Shown: positions 50,950 through 59,963, numbered from the stretch's first letter. The stretch is 64,000 bases of DNA from Oryzisolibacter propanilivorax (GCF_900103645.1 NZ_FNHP01000001.1:372001-436000), one strand, 5' to 3'. The notes: generated from the letters alone by a model not told the origin. Translations and numbers: made by a program.

Positions 50950-51804
50950 ATGACACACACGTCCGCTTTCGGCGCCCTGGCGGGTCAGCCCATCGCCCGG
51001 CCCGGGCCGCCGGGCGTGCGGCTGTGGGGCCTGGTGCCGTGCGCCGGCAGCGGCACACGCGCGCTGGCGCCGGGTGCGGCCGCGGGCCCGAAGCAGTACC
51101 GGCCGGTGGCCGGACAGCCACTGGTGCTGCACACCCTAGCGGCGTTCGCCGGCGTGGCGCGGCTGGCGGGCACGCTGGTGGCGGTGGCGCCGAGCGACAC
51201 CTTCTTCGACCGGCACCCGCACCCGGCATATTTCGCAGTGCCCTGCGGCGGCGCAACGCGCGCGGACAGCGTGCTGGGCGGGCTGCAGGCCCTGGCCGAG
51301 CGCGGCGCGCAGCCGGACGACTGGGTGCTGGTGCACGACGCCGCGCGTTGCCTGGTCACCACCGCGCTGATCAATCAGCTGATCGACACCTGCCTGTCCG
51401 ACAGCGTCGGCGGCCTGCTGGCGCACAAGCTGGCCGACACGCTGAAAACCGCCAGCGATGGCCCCGGCGGCGTGCGCGTGCTGGCCACCGTGGACCGCAG
51501 CGACAAGTGGCTGGCGCAAACGCCGCAGATGTTCCGCCTGGGCGCGTTGCGCCAGGCGCTGCAGCAGGTGGGTGCTGCGGCCACCGACGAGGCCAGCGCC
51601 ATCGAGGCCACCGGACTGCGCCCGCGCTTGGTGGAAGGTGGCGCGCAGAATTTCAAGGTCACGTACCCGGAGGACTTTGCCCTGGCCGAGGCGGTGCTGG
51701 CGCAGCGCCTGCACGGCGCCACGGTGGCGCGCTTTGGCGGCGCGGCCGGCGAGGCGGCGCGGGGCGCGGATACGGCGGTGTTCTTCTCCCGCCCGGGGTC
51801 TTGA
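50950..51804 (+). CDS. ispD: 2-C-methyl-D-erythritol 4-phosphate cytidylyltransferase IspD
   Basis: The CTP-dependent step of the MEP isoprenoid pathway. The 284-residue protein has GLVPCAGSGTRALAPG with PKQYRPV just after (CTP site), VHDAARCLV and TVDRSDKWLAQTPQMFR. It carries about 20 extra N-terminal residues and a 25-residue Ala-rich C-terminal tail compared with the usual 230. An upstream in-frame extension overlaps mfd and is not supported. It is followed by ispF, with a T1 repeat in the spacer. Confidence 0.93.
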   Translation: MTHTSAFGALAGQPIARPGPPGVRLWGLVPCAGSGTRALAPGAAAGPKQYRPVAGQPLVLHTLAAFAGVARLAGTLVAVAPSDTFFDRHPHPAYFAVPCGGATRADSVLGGLQALAERGAQPDDWVLVHDAARCLVTTALINQLIDTCLSDSVGGLLAHKLADTLKTASDGPGGVRVLATVDRSDKWLAQTPQMFRLGALRQALQQVGAAATDEASAIEATGLRPRLVEGGAQNFKVTYPEDFALAEAVLAQRLHGATVARFGGAAGEAARGADTAVFFSRPGS

Positions 51805-51825
51805 GCGGACTGTCCGGGCAGGAAT

Positions 51826-51885
51826 TCAAGCAAAAAACCGCTCTGGCCCATACGGATCAAGGGCCTGCAGCTATTAAATTTGAAA
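51826..51885 (+). repeat. T1 palindromic repeat between ispD and ispF
   Basis: TTCAAGCAAAAAACCGCTCT, GGCCCATACGGATCAAGGGC, tail CTGCAGCTATTAAATTTG. The tail ends 9 bases before the ispF start, so the ispF ribosome binding site (AAAAGGA) directly abuts the element. Confidence 0.9.
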
Positions 51886-51894
51886 AGGACAGGC

Positions 51895-52380
51895 ATGGAT
51901 TTCAGGATGGGCGAAGGCTGGGACATCCACGCGCTGGTGCCGGGGCGCGCCCTGGTCATCGGCGGTGTCACGATCCCGCACCACGCGGGGCTGCTGGGCC
52001 ATTCGGATGCCGACGTGCTGGCGCACGCCGTCACCGACGCGCTGCTGGGCGGTGCCGGGCTGGGCGACATCGGCCGGCACTTTCCCGATACCGATGCGCG
52101 CTTTCGCGGTGCCGATTCGCTGGCGCTGCTGGCCGAGGCCGGTTCGCGCGTGGCGGCGGCCGGCTGGCGCATCGGCAATATCGACAGCACCGTGGTGGCG
52201 CAGGTGCCGCGCCTGGCGCCGCACATCACCGCCATGCAGGAGCGACTGGCGCAGGCGCTGGGCCTGGAGCGGACCCAAGTCAATGTCAAGGCCAAGACCG
52301 CCGAGCGCCTGGGGCCGGTGGGGCAGGGCGCGGCGATCGAGGCGCGCGCGGTGGCGCTGCTGGTGCGCGGCGCCGGCTAG
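51895..52380 (+). CDS. ispF: 2-C-methyl-D-erythritol 2,4-cyclodiphosphate synthase IspF
   Basis: Cyclises CDP-ME-2P to MEcPP. The 161-residue protein has the zinc site GEGWDIHAL (Asp10, His12), [35 protein letters not shown] and, near the end, [16 protein letters not shown]. The ATG at 51895 has AAAAGGA upstream; an in-frame TTG at 51880 lies in the repeat tail and is unlikely. It forms the usual ispD-ispF pair. Confidence 0.95.
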   Translation: MDFRMGEGWDIHALVPGRALVIGGVTIPHHAGLLGHSDADVLAHAVTDALLGGAGLGDIGRHFPDTDARFRGADSLALLAEAGSRVAAAGWRIGNIDSTVVAQVPRLAPHITAMQERLAQALGLERTQVNVKAKTAERLGPVGQGAAIEARAVALLVRGAG

Positions 52381-52403
52381 GCCCTGTGGCGCTCGTTCAC
52401 TGC

Positions 52404-52452
52404 CAAAAAGATAGCTGAAAGCCCATGTGTCGTATGGGCTTGAGGGCTATTT
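52404..52452 (-). repeat. T1 palindromic repeat behind ispF
   Basis: Inverted copy: CCAAAAAGATAGCTGAAAGC, CCATGTGTCGTATGGGC, TTGAGGGCTATT. The stem AGCCCAT / ATGGGCT is perfect. It lies between ispF and the small convergent reading frame at 52447 and contains that frame's stop codon. Confidence 0.88.
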
Positions 52453-52587
52453 GCCCTGAATCTGCTCGGGGGTGAGCGGCCTGCCGGGCGCCGGCACCGT
52501 GGGCGGCGCCAGCCGCACGTCCTCATACAGCGCCGACAGCGGCACGCGCAGGCCCACGCTGGCCGAATCAAAGGCGGGCATGGTCAT
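52447..52587 (-). CDS. Possible small protein of 46 residues
   Basis: A short frame starting MTMPAFDSASVGLRVPLSAL and ending in a T1 repeat. GGAG lies 7 bases before the ATG, and the composition is not that of a shadow frame. No family is recognised, there is no membrane segment, and neighbours give no hint beyond its position downstream of the EnvZ-like kinase. Without conservation data, whether it is expressed remains open. Confidence 0.4.
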   Translation of the reverse strand: MTMPAFDSASVGLRVPLSALYEDVRLAPPTVPAPGRPLTPEQIQGK

Positions 52588-52690
52588 GGCGGCTCTCCAC
52601 GGTGTTGCCGTGCCAGTGTAGGGACCTCGCCGCAGCCAGCGCATGCCATCCCGCAACATGCCGGGGTGGCACGCACCGGCCGCGGGCCGG

Positions 52691-54163
52691 TTACGCCTGG
52701 CGCTGCGCGCGCGGCGGCAGGTGGCGCTTGACCTGCGGGCGCTGCAGGCGCTGCTTGGGGTCCTCGCCATCGGCCACATCGGCGCGCTGCAGCTGCACGT
52801 GCGCCACCAGACCGCCGCTGGACGAGTTGGCCAGCGCGAAGATGCCGCCCATGCGCTGCACCGTCTTGTCGACGATGGACAGGCCCAGGCCGGCACCGGC
52901 GGCGGCGGTGCGCGCCGCGTCGCCCCGGAAGAACGGCTTGGTCAGGCTGGCCAGCTGCTCGGGCGGGGCACCGGGGCCGTGGTCGCGCAGTTTGAGCAGC
53001 ACCCATTTCTCGCGCGCCTTGGCGCTGATGTCCATGGTGGTGATGCCGGTCTCGCGGTCCTTGCCGTAGCGGCGCGCGTTCTCCATCAAGTTGGAGATGA
53101 CGCGCGCCAGCTCGACCTCGTCGGCCAGCACGTTCAGGTCCTCCGGCACCTGCATGCTGACCTGCAGCTCGCGGTGGTCCTGCACCGCGTAGACGCAGGA
53201 CGACACCACGGCATGCAGGTTCACCGGCGACAGCGTGACCACGTCCGGGCGCGCGTAGTCCAGGAACTTGTCGATGGTCGCATCCAGCTGCACGATGTCG
53301 GCCACCATGTGCTGGCGCGCGACATCGTCCTCGACACTCATCTCGGTCTCCAGGCGCAGACGCGCCAGCGGCGTGCGCAGGTCGTGCGAGATGCCGGCGA
53401 GCATCACCGCACGGTCCTGCTCCAGCTTGGCGAGCTTTTGCGCCATGCGGTTGAAGCCGATGTTGACCTCGCGGATCTCGTTGGTGACCACGCCCTCGTC
53501 GAGCTGGCTGGCGCCGAAGTCGCCGTCGCGCACCCGGTTGGCGGCGTACGACAGCTGCTTGAGCGGCCGGTTGATCAGCCGCGCGATGGCGGCGGCGCCG
53601 GCCAGCGACAGCGCGCCGGCGGTGACCAGCCAGATCAGCCAGGTCTTGCCGCTGGCTGTGGCTAGGCGCGAGCGGTCCATCAGCAGCCAGTTGGCGTCGC
53701 CGTTGATGGTGAAGCCGATCCACAGCCCCGGCTCGCCGTTGACCTGGCTGGCGACGATGGTGCCGGGCCCCAGGCGCTGCGTCAGCTCGTCGGTCAGGCG
53801 CGCGCCCAGGGCCGACGGCGCCAGCAGCTCGAAGCGGTCGGCCGGCTCGCGCGGCAGGATGCGCACGCCCTCCTGGTCGGCCATGGTTTTCAGCAGCGAC
53901 ACGCGCGCGATGGCATCGGCGTGGATCAGCGCCGCGCGGCTCAGGTTGACCAGCGAGGCGATCTGCTGCGCCGACTGCAGCGTGCGTGGCTCGAACTCGA
54001 GCGCGCGCAGCGTCTGCAGCCAAGCCAGGATGCTGCCCACCAGCAGCAGCGACAGCAGGAAGAAGGTGCGCCAGAACAGGTTCAGCCCGACGCGGTTGCG
54101 CTGGGGCTGGCGCTGCGGCGCTGCCTCCAGCGGCGCCGGGCTGGTGGCGTCAGAGGTAGGCAC
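52691..54163 (-). CDS. Sensor histidine kinase, EnvZ-like
   Basis: A 490-residue inner-membrane kinase: helix 1 at about 28-50, a periplasmic sensor domain to about 172, helix 2 (about 173-195), HAMP (INRPLKQLSYAANRVRDGDF), a dimerisation / phosphoacceptor helix with GISHDLRTPLARLRLE, and the ATPase domain with NLMENARRYG and GLGLSIVDKTV. The basic C-terminal tail is unusual. It lies 11 bases behind an OmpR-like gene and is its partner. The stimulus is unknown; by analogy osmotic or envelope conditions. Confidence 0.9.
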   Translation of the reverse strand: MPTSDATSPAPLEAAPQRQPQRNRVGLNLFWRTFFLLSLLLVGSILAWLQTLRALEFEPRTLQSAQQIASLVNLSRAALIHADAIARVSLLKTMADQEGVRILPREPADRFELLAPSALGARLTDELTQRLGPGTIVASQVNGEPGLWIGFTINGDANWLLMDRSRLATASGKTWLIWLVTAGALSLAGAAAIARLINRPLKQLSYAANRVRDGDFGASQLDEGVVTNEIREVNIGFNRMAQKLAKLEQDRAVMLAGISHDLRTPLARLRLETEMSVEDDVARQHMVADIVQLDATIDKFLDYARPDVVTLSPVNLHAVVSSCVYAVQDHRELQVSMQVPEDLNVLADEVELARVISNLMENARRYGKDRETGITTMDISAKAREKWVLLKLRDHGPGAPPEQLASLTKPFFRGDAARTAAAGAGLGLSIVDKTVQRMGGIFALANSSSGGLVAHVQLQRADVADGEDPKQRLQRPQVKRHLPPRAQRQA

Positions 54164-54174
54164 GGGGCGCGGCG

Positions 54175-54906
54175 TCAGTTGGCCCCGTCCGGAACGAAGA
54201 CATAGCCCACGCCCCAGACGGTCTGGATGTAGCGCGGCTGCGCCGCGTCGATCTCCACCAGCTTGCGCAGGCGCGAGACCTGCACGTCCAGGCTGCGGTC
54301 GAAGGGCTCGAACTCGCGCCCGCGTGCCAGCAGGGCCAATTTTTCGCGCGACAACGGCTGGCGCGGGTGGCGCACCAGGGCTTTCAGCATGGCGAATTCG
54401 CCGGTGGTCAGCGGCAGCTCCTCGCCGTTCTTCTGCAGCGCGCGCGTGCCCAGGTCGAAGGTGAAGGGGCCGAAGGTGACGACCTCGTTCTCGCCCGAGG
54501 GTGCGCCGGGCGCCTCCACCGGCGGGCGGCGGCGCAGCACGGCGTGGATGCGCGCCAGCAGCTCGCGCGGGTTGAAGGGCTTGCCCAGATAGTCGTCGGC
54601 GCCGACCTCCAGGCCGACGATACGGTCCACGTCCTCGCCTTTGGCGGTGAGCATGATGATGGGCGTGCGGTCATTGGCGGCGCGCAGGCGGCGGCAGATC
54701 GACAGGCCATCCTCGCCGGGCATCATCAGGTCCAGCACGATCAGGTCCACCGTCTCGCGCAGCAGGATGCGGTTGAGCGCCTTGCCGTCTTCGGCCACCA
54801 TGACCTCGAAGCCTTCCTGGGTGAGGTAGCGGCGCAGCAGGTCGCGGATGCGTGCGTCGTCGTCCACCACCAGGATCTTGTCGGTGCGGTTGGTTGTCGA
54901 AGCCAT
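54175..54906 (-). CDS. ompR: OmpR-family response regulator
   Basis: A 243-residue regulator. The receiver domain has ILVVDDDARIRDLLRRYL, the phospho-accepting Asp in IVLDLMMPGEDG, and Lys in LGKPFNPREL. The C-terminal winged-helix domain holds LTTGEFAMLKALVRHP, SLDVQVSRLRKLVE and the closing VWGVGYVF. It resembles OmpR closely and pairs with the kinase gene behind it. TGTAACA and TGTTACA sites (54931, 54999) lie in its upstream region and could be self-bound. Confidence 0.9.
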   Translation of the reverse strand: MASTTNRTDKILVVDDDARIRDLLRRYLTQEGFEVMVAEDGKALNRILLRETVDLIVLDLMMPGEDGLSICRRLRAANDRTPIIMLTAKGEDVDRIVGLEVGADDYLGKPFNPRELLARIHAVLRRRPPVEAPGAPSGENEVVTFGPFTFDLGTRALQKNGEELPLTTGEFAMLKALVRHPRQPLSREKLALLARGREFEPFDRSLDVQVSRLRKLVEIDAAQPRYIQTVWGVGYVFVPDGAN

Positions 54907-54930
54907 ATCGATTTTTCCTCGGGTCCAATT

Positions 54931-55005
54931 TGTAACAGCGGCGATTCTGACCAGCTTTGCCGGCGGATTCGCAGGATTGCGCTGACACCCTGACCAACTG
55001 TTACA
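54931..55005. promoter_or_regulatory. Possible OmpR binding sites upstream of ompR
   Basis: TGTAACA (54931-54937) and TGTTACA (54999-55005) form an inverted pair 61 bases apart in the 226-base divergent region between ompR and the SIMPL gene. OmpR sites in enteric bacteria contain GTAACA-like cores. Nothing else stands out in this region. Confidence 0.35.
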
Positions 55006-55132
55006 GGTTTTGCGGCACCTCGCACCGCAGCAGCCTGCCAGTTACGCAAGCCCTGCCATGGAAGCGGTTAGCGTCGCTGTCAGCGGGCAGCCTGTGCTGC
55101 CGTGCACTGTGTAATCGAACCCAAGGAGCACC

Positions 55133-55873
55133 ATGCCCATGCTTTCGCGCTTCGCTTTCCTTTCATCGCGCCGCCTGCTGGTCGGCGCCGCGCTGGCCGC
55201 GGCCAGTGGCCTGGCGGTGGCGCAAGCCATCAGCGTCGAGCCGCCGCGCGACGTGCTGCAGCTGTCGGCCAGCGGCAGCGTCGAGGTGCAGCAGGACCTG
55301 CTGGTGCTGACGCTGGCCACGACGCGCGAGGGCAGCGACGCCGCCAGTGTGCAAAAGGAGCTGCGCCAGGCGCTGGACGCAGCGCTGCAGCAGGCGCGCG
55401 CCGATGCGGCGCCCGAGCAGATGGAGGTGCGCACCGGCGACTTCGGCCTGCACCCGCGCTACGACAAGGAAGGCGCCATCACCGGCTGGCAGGGCCGTGC
55501 CGAGCTGGTGCTGTCCGGGCGCGACTTCGGCCGCATCACCGGCACGGCAGGGCGCATCCGCACGCTGGCGATCAGCCGCGTGGCGTTCGACCTGTCGCGC
55601 CAGGCGCGGCAGCGCGTCGAGGGCCAGGCCGAGGCCGAGGCGATCGCCGCCTTCAAGGCCCGCGCCGAGGCGCTGGCGCGCGGCTTCGGCTTCTCCGGCT
55701 ACAGCCTGCGCGAGGTCAGCGTGAACAGCAACGAAAGCTCACCCGGCCCGCGCCCGCGGGTCATGGCCATGCAGGCCAAGGGGGCGGCGTACGAGATGGA
55801 CGCGCCGGTGCCGGTGGAGGCCGGCAAGTCCCAGGTCATGGTGACCATCTCTGGCTCGGTGCAGCTGCGCTGA
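55133..55873 (+). CDS. Periplasmic SIMPL domain protein (DUF541)
   Basis: A 246-residue exported protein. A basic, hydrophobic signal peptide (1-30, ending GLAVA) is followed by a SIMPL / DUF541 domain: LQLSASGSVEVQQDLLVLTL, VRTGDFGLHPRYD, GWQGRAELVLSGRD and the long Ala/Arg helix GQAEAEAIAAFKARAEALARGF. Proteins of this family are found in the envelope; some are linked to oxidative stress, but the activity is unknown. AAGGAG precedes the start. It is divergent from ompR. Confidence 0.85.
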   Translation: MPMLSRFAFLSSRRLLVGAALAAASGLAVAQAISVEPPRDVLQLSASGSVEVQQDLLVLTLATTREGSDAASVQKELRQALDAALQQARADAAPEQMEVRTGDFGLHPRYDKEGAITGWQGRAELVLSGRDFGRITGTAGRIRTLAISRVAFDLSRQARQRVEGQAEAEAIAAFKARAEALARGFGFSGYSLREVSVNSNESSPGPRPRVMAMQAKGAAYEMDAPVPVEAGKSQVMVTISGSVQLR

Positions 55874-55879
55874 CGCGGT

Positions 55880-55943
55880 TTTTCAAACCAAAAAGGCTGG
55901 AAGCCCACGTATTTCAACGGCTTCCAGCTATCGAATGAATAGC
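55880..55943 (+). repeat. T1 palindromic repeat between the SIMPL and hydroxybutyrate dehydrogenase genes
   Basis: TTCAAACCAAAAAGGCTGGA, AGCCCACGTATTTCAACGGC, TTCCAGCTATCGAATGAATA. The stem GGAAGCC / GGCTTCC is perfect with a 12-base loop. It fills the space between two convergent genes and could end both transcripts. Confidence 0.88.
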
Positions 55944-55944
55944 G

Positions 55945-56727
55945 TTACTGGGCCGCCCAGCCGCCATCCATGTTCCATGCCACGCCGCGCACGTTGTTGC
56001 CGGCGGGCGAACAGAAGAACACCGCCAGCTCGCCCAGTTCCTCGGGCGTGGTGAACTGCATGGACGGTTCCTTCTCGCCCAGCAGCAGGCGTTTGGCGCC
56101 CTCGTTGTCCAGGCCGTGCTCGGCGGCCTTGGCGTCGACCTGCTTTTGCACCAGCGGCGTCAGTACCCAACCGGGGCAGATGGCGTTGCAGGTCACGCCG
56201 GTGGTGGCGGTCTCCAGCGCCGTCACCTTGGTCAGGCCGACGATGCCGTGCTTGGCCGCGACGTAGGCGGATTTCTGCGCCGAGGCCACCAGGCCGTGCA
56301 CCGAGGCCACGTTGATGATGCGCCCCCAGCCGGCGGCCAGCATGCCCGGCAGCGCCAGGCGCGTGGTGTGGAAGGCGCTGGTCAGGTTGATGGCGATGAT
56401 GGCGTCCCACTTTTCCACCGGAAAGTCCTGCACGCTGGCCACGTGCTGGATGCCGGCGTTGTTCACCAGGATGTCCACGCGGCCGAATTGCTCGGCGGCG
56501 TAGCGCAGCAGGTCCTCGATCTCGGCCGGGCGGCCCATGTCGGCGCCGTGGTAGGCAACGCGCACGCCATGCTGCTCGCCTGCGGCCAGCACCTCGGCGC
56601 GCGGGCCATCCGCGTCGCCGAAGCCGTTGAGCACGATGTGGGCGCCCTGGCGGGCCAGAGCCTTGGCGATGCCGAGGCCGATGCCGCTGGTGGAGCCGGT
56701 GACGAGGGCGGTCTTGCCGTGAAGCAT
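55945..56727 (-). CDS. bdhA: 3-hydroxybutyrate dehydrogenase
   Basis: A 260-residue short-chain dehydrogenase oxidising D-3-hydroxybutyrate to acetoacetate in polyhydroxybutyrate turnover. TGSTSGIGLGIAKALA binds NAD; NNAGIQHVASVQDFPVEKWD, then AIIAINLTSAF, is strongly typical of Bdh; the catalytic Ser-Tyr-Lys lies in INVASVHGLVAS and SAYVAAKHG; NAICPGWVLTPLVQKQV and the C-terminal DGGW complete the pattern. The length is normal. The divergent hydrolase gene may be functionally related (acyl ester hydrolysis), which is only inference. Confidence 0.92.
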   Translation of the reverse strand: MLHGKTALVTGSTSGIGLGIAKALARQGAHIVLNGFGDADGPRAEVLAAGEQHGVRVAYHGADMGRPAEIEDLLRYAAEQFGRVDILVNNAGIQHVASVQDFPVEKWDAIIAINLTSAFHTTRLALPGMLAAGWGRIINVASVHGLVASAQKSAYVAAKHGIVGLTKVTALETATTGVTCNAICPGWVLTPLVQKQVDAKAAEHGLDNEGAKRLLLGEKEPSMQFTTPEELGELAVFFCSPAGNNVRGVAWNMDGGWAAQ

Positions 56728-56796
56728 GTGAGTCTCTCCGAATGAATTACGATGCAGCGCAGGCATTATCGAATGCGTGCTGGCCCCATCGTTCCC

Positions 56797-57741
56797 ATGA
56801 TTGAACCTACGCTGAACTACGTAACCTGCCCCGGTCCGGCTGCTGCGGCAGCGCCGGGGGCCACGGTGCCCGAGGGCCATCGCATGGCCTGGTGGGAATG
56901 GAGCGCGCCGCAATGCCGCGACGCTTCGCACGTGGTGGTCTGCGTGCATGGCCTGTCGCGCCAGGGGCGCGATTTCGATGTGCTGGCTCGGGCCTTGGCG
57001 CCGCAGGTGCGCGTGGTCTGCCCGGACGTCGTCGGGCGCGGCCACAGTGACTGGCTGGCCGACCCGGCCGGCTACCAGGTGCCGGTGTATGCGGCGGACA
57101 TGCTGGCGCTGCTGGATGCGCTGCATGCCCGCGTGCCGATCCGCACGCTGGACTGGGTCGGCACCAGCATGGGCGGGCTGATCGGCATTGCCCTGGCCGG
57201 GCAGCCGGGCCTGCCGCTGCCAGCGCCGGTGCGGCGCATGGTGCTCAACGACGTGGGCCCGGCCCTGGAATGGCAGGCGCTGGAGCGCATCGGCCAGTAC
57301 CTGGGCGTACCGGCGCATTTCGCCACCGCCGAGGCGGCCGCCGATGCGCTGTGGGCCATTTCCAGCAGCTTCGGTCCGCACACGCGCGAGCAGTGGGTGG
57401 CGCTGTCGCGGCCCATGCTGCGGCCCGCGCCGCAGGGCGGCTTCATACTGCACTACGACCCGGCCATCGCCGTGCCCTTCAACCAGCTGCGACAGCAGGA
57501 TGCGGCGGCCGGCGAGGAGCTGCTGTGGCAGCTGTACGACCGCATCCAGGCCCGGGTGCTGCTGCTGCGCGGCGCGCAGTCCGACCTGCTGGCGCCGGCC
57601 ACCGCGCGGGCGATGGCCGGGCGCGGCCCTCACGCGCAATGCGTGCAGTTCGAGGGTGTGGGCCATGCGCCGACGCTGGTGGACGATGCGCAGGTGCAGG
57701 TGGTGCGGCGTTTCCTGTTGGAGGAAGGCAGCGCGCCATGA
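56797..57741 (+). CDS. Alpha/beta hydrolase
   Basis: A 314-residue soluble hydrolase. VVCVHGLSRQGRDFD (oxyanion region), GTSMGGLIG (nucleophile Ser), FEGVGHAPTLVDD (catalytic His) and RGAQSDLLAPA (catalytic Asp) form the complete triad. Substrate unknown; similar enzymes sit next to PHB genes and split esters. Starts at 56752 and 56773 are also open and no start has a good ribosome binding site; 56797 is favoured by the conserved N-terminus IEPTLNYV. Its stop overlaps the relA start (ATGA, 57738-57741). Confidence 0.8.
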   Translation: MIEPTLNYVTCPGPAAAAAPGATVPEGHRMAWWEWSAPQCRDASHVVVCVHGLSRQGRDFDVLARALAPQVRVVCPDVVGRGHSDWLADPAGYQVPVYAADMLALLDALHARVPIRTLDWVGTSMGGLIGIALAGQPGLPLPAPVRRMVLNDVGPALEWQALERIGQYLGVPAHFATAEAAADALWAISSSFGPHTREQWVALSRPMLRPAPQGGFILHYDPAIAVPFNQLRQQDAAAGEELLWQLYDRIQARVLLLRGAQSDLLAPATARAMAGRGPHAQCVQFEGVGHAPTLVDDAQVQVVRRFLLEEGSAP

Positions 57742-59963
57742 AGATCGGCACCGACGAGCTCCAGCCGGCCGCGGGCGCGCGGGCGCTGCCGCAGCTTATC
57801 GCCGCCACCGCGCAGGTCCAGCCGGAGCATGTCGGCTCCCTGGCCCGCGCGTTGGCTTTCGCCGAGCCGCTGCTGGCCGCCGAGACGCTGGAGACCGGCG
57901 AGAACACTCTGACGCATGCCCACGGCGTGCGCGCCATCCTGCGCGACCTGGGCGGGTCGGAAACCATGCAGGCGGCAGCTTACCTGGTCTACACCTGCAT
58001 CCACCTGAATCGCCCGCAAGAGGTCATCGCCAAGGCCTTCGGCGACAATCTGGCCGAGCTGGCGCTCGAGACCACCAAGCTGATGCGCGTGCAGCAGCAG
58101 GCGCGCGACACGCGCGCCAGCAGCCAGCAGGTGGATGACGCCGCCACGCAGACCGAGAACGTGCGCAAGATGCTGCTGGCGTTCTCGCGCGACCTGCGCG
58201 TGGTGATGCTGCGCCTGGCCTCGCGCCTGCAGACGCTGCGCTTCTATGCCGCCAGCAAACGGCCGGTGTCGCCGGCGATGGCGCGCGAGGCCTTGCAGGT
58301 GTTCGCGCCGCTGGCCAATCGGCTGGGTATTTGGCAGATGAAGTGGGAGCTGGAGGATCTGGCGTTCCGCTTCCTGGAGCCGGACACCTACAAGCAGATC
58401 GCCCGGCTGCTGGACGAAAAGCGCACCGAGCGCGAGCACAACATGCAGCTGCTGCGCGAGCGGCTGGGGGCCGAACTGCGCGCGCGCAGCATCAGCGCCA
58501 CGGTGTCCGGGCGCCCCAAGCACATCTACAGCATCGTCAAGAAGATGCGTGGCAAGTCGCTGAACTTCGACCAAGTGTTCGACATCCGCGCGCTGCGCGT
58601 CATCGTGCCCAGCGTCAAGGACTGCTACGCCGCCCTGAGCTGGGTGCACAGCCAGTTCACCCCGATCGAGGCCGAGTTCGACGACTACATCGCCCGGCCC
58701 AAGGCCAATGGCTACCAGTCGCTGCATACGGTGGTGCGCGACGACTCCGGCAAGGCCATCGAGATCCAGATCCGCACCCAGGCCATGCACGAGCACGCCG
58801 AGAACGGCGTCGCGGCACACTGGGCCTATAAGGAGGCCGGCACCAAGGGCTACGCCGGCGTCAGCGCCAGCAGCGAGTACGACGCGAAGATCGCCGTGCT
58901 GCGCCAGCTGCTGGCCTGGGAGCGCGATCTGTCGGGTGAGGCCGGCAAGGGGTTGTTCGAAGACCGCATCTACGTGCTGACGCCGGATGCCGCCGTGGTC
59001 GAGCTGCCCCAGGGCGCCACGCCGCTGGACTTCGCCTACGCCGTGCACACCAACCTGGGCCATCGCTGCCGCGGTGCGCGGGTCGACGGCGCCATGGTTC
59101 CGCTGAACACGCCCCTGCACAACGGCCAGACGGTGGAGATCAGCACCGTCAAGGAGGGCCGGCCCTCGCGCGACTGGCTCAACCCCGAGCTGGGCTACCT
59201 GACCAGCAACCGCGCCCGCGCCAAAGTACGCGCCTGGTTCAACGCCCAGGCCACGCATGCCACCGTGGCACGCGGGCGCGAGCTGGTGGAAAAGCTGTTG
59301 CAGCGCGAGGGCAAGACCGCCTTCAAGCTCGACGACTTGGCGGTGCAGCTGGGTTTCAAGACGGCCGATGCATTGTTCGAGGTGGTCGGCAAGGACGAGT
59401 TCTCGCTGCGCAGCATCGAGCAGCTGCTGCGCCCGCCTGCCGACCCCCCGGCCGAGGCGCCCGAGCTGCTGCTGAAGAAGCCCTCGGCCAGCCCGGGCTC
59501 GGGCAAGGGCGGGGTGCTGGTGGTGGGCATCGATTCACTCATGACGCAGCTGGCCAAGTGCTGCCGGCCAGCGCCGCCCGATGCTATCTCGGGCTTCGTC
59601 ACGCGCGGCAAGGGTGTCAGCGTGCACCGCAGCGACTGCCGCAACTTCCGCGAGATGGCGGCGCGCAACGCCGAACGCGTGATCGAGGTGCAGTGGGGCA
59701 GCGGCGCGCCTGTAGGCGCCGCGCGGGCGGCCGTATATCCGGTTGACGTGGCGGTGGAAGCCACCGACCGCCAGGGCCTGTTGCGCGACATCTCCGACGT
59801 GTTCGCGCGCGAGAAGACCAACGTCATCGGCGTGCAGACGCAGTCGGTGCGCGGCACGGCCTGGATGACGTTCACCGTGGAGGTCTCCGATGCCGGCCGA
59901 CTGAGCAAGGTGTTGGCCATTGTGGCCGGCGTTCCGGGCGTGCGCTCGGCGCGCAGGCGTTAA
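57738..59963 (+). CDS. relA: RelA-type (p)ppGpp synthetase
   Basis: The stringent-response enzyme that makes (p)ppGpp on starved ribosomes. The 741-residue protein contains a degenerate hydrolase domain: the HD pair expected in the SpoT-type helix is replaced (TCIHLN), so hydrolysis is unlikely. The synthetase domain has KHIYSIVKKM and the RelA-type EFDD loop (EAEFDDYIARPKANGYQSLH). A TGS domain (YVLTPDAAVVELPQGATPLD), a zinc-finger region with CCRPAPPD and HRSDCRNF, and a C-terminal ACT domain follow. It is translationally coupled to the preceding hydrolase gene. Confidence 0.93.
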   Translation: MKIGTDELQPAAGARALPQLIAATAQVQPEHVGSLARALAFAEPLLAAETLETGENTLTHAHGVRAILRDLGGSETMQAAAYLVYTCIHLNRPQEVIAKAFGDNLAELALETTKLMRVQQQARDTRASSQQVDDAATQTENVRKMLLAFSRDLRVVMLRLASRLQTLRFYAASKRPVSPAMAREALQVFAPLANRLGIWQMKWELEDLAFRFLEPDTYKQIARLLDEKRTEREHNMQLLRERLGAELRARSISATVSGRPKHIYSIVKKMRGKSLNFDQVFDIRALRVIVPSVKDCYAALSWVHSQFTPIEAEFDDYIARPKANGYQSLHTVVRDDSGKAIEIQIRTQAMHEHAENGVAAHWAYKEAGTKGYAGVSASSEYDAKIAVLRQLLAWERDLSGEAGKGLFEDRIYVLTPDAAVVELPQGATPLDFAYAVHTNLGHRCRGARVDGAMVPLNTPLHNGQTVEISTVKEGRPSRDWLNPELGYLTSNRARAKVRAWFNAQATHATVARGRELVEKLLQREGKTAFKLDDLAVQLGFKTADALFEVVGKDEFSLRSIEQLLRPPADPPAEAPELLLKKPSASPGSGKGGVLVVGIDSLMTQLAKCCRPAPPDAISGFVTRGKGVSVHRSDCRNFREMAARNAERVIEVQWGSGAPVGAARAAVYPVDVAVEATDRQGLLRDISDVFAREKTNVIGVQTQSVRGTAWMTFTVEVSDAGRLSKVLAIVAGVPGVRSARRR

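Noticed and set aside
47517-52418. A 1633-residue open frame on the plus strand opposite mfd
   Set aside because: It covers mfd in antisense and runs on through ispD in a wrong frame; low-complexity His/Gln/Leu/Arg content and no motif.
57900-58010. SpoT-type hydrolase activity for the (p)ppGpp enzyme
   Set aside because: The HD metal-site pair is missing and the synthetase loop is the EFDD (RelA) type, so a monofunctional synthetase is the better call; this is normal for betaproteobacterial RelA and not a novelty.
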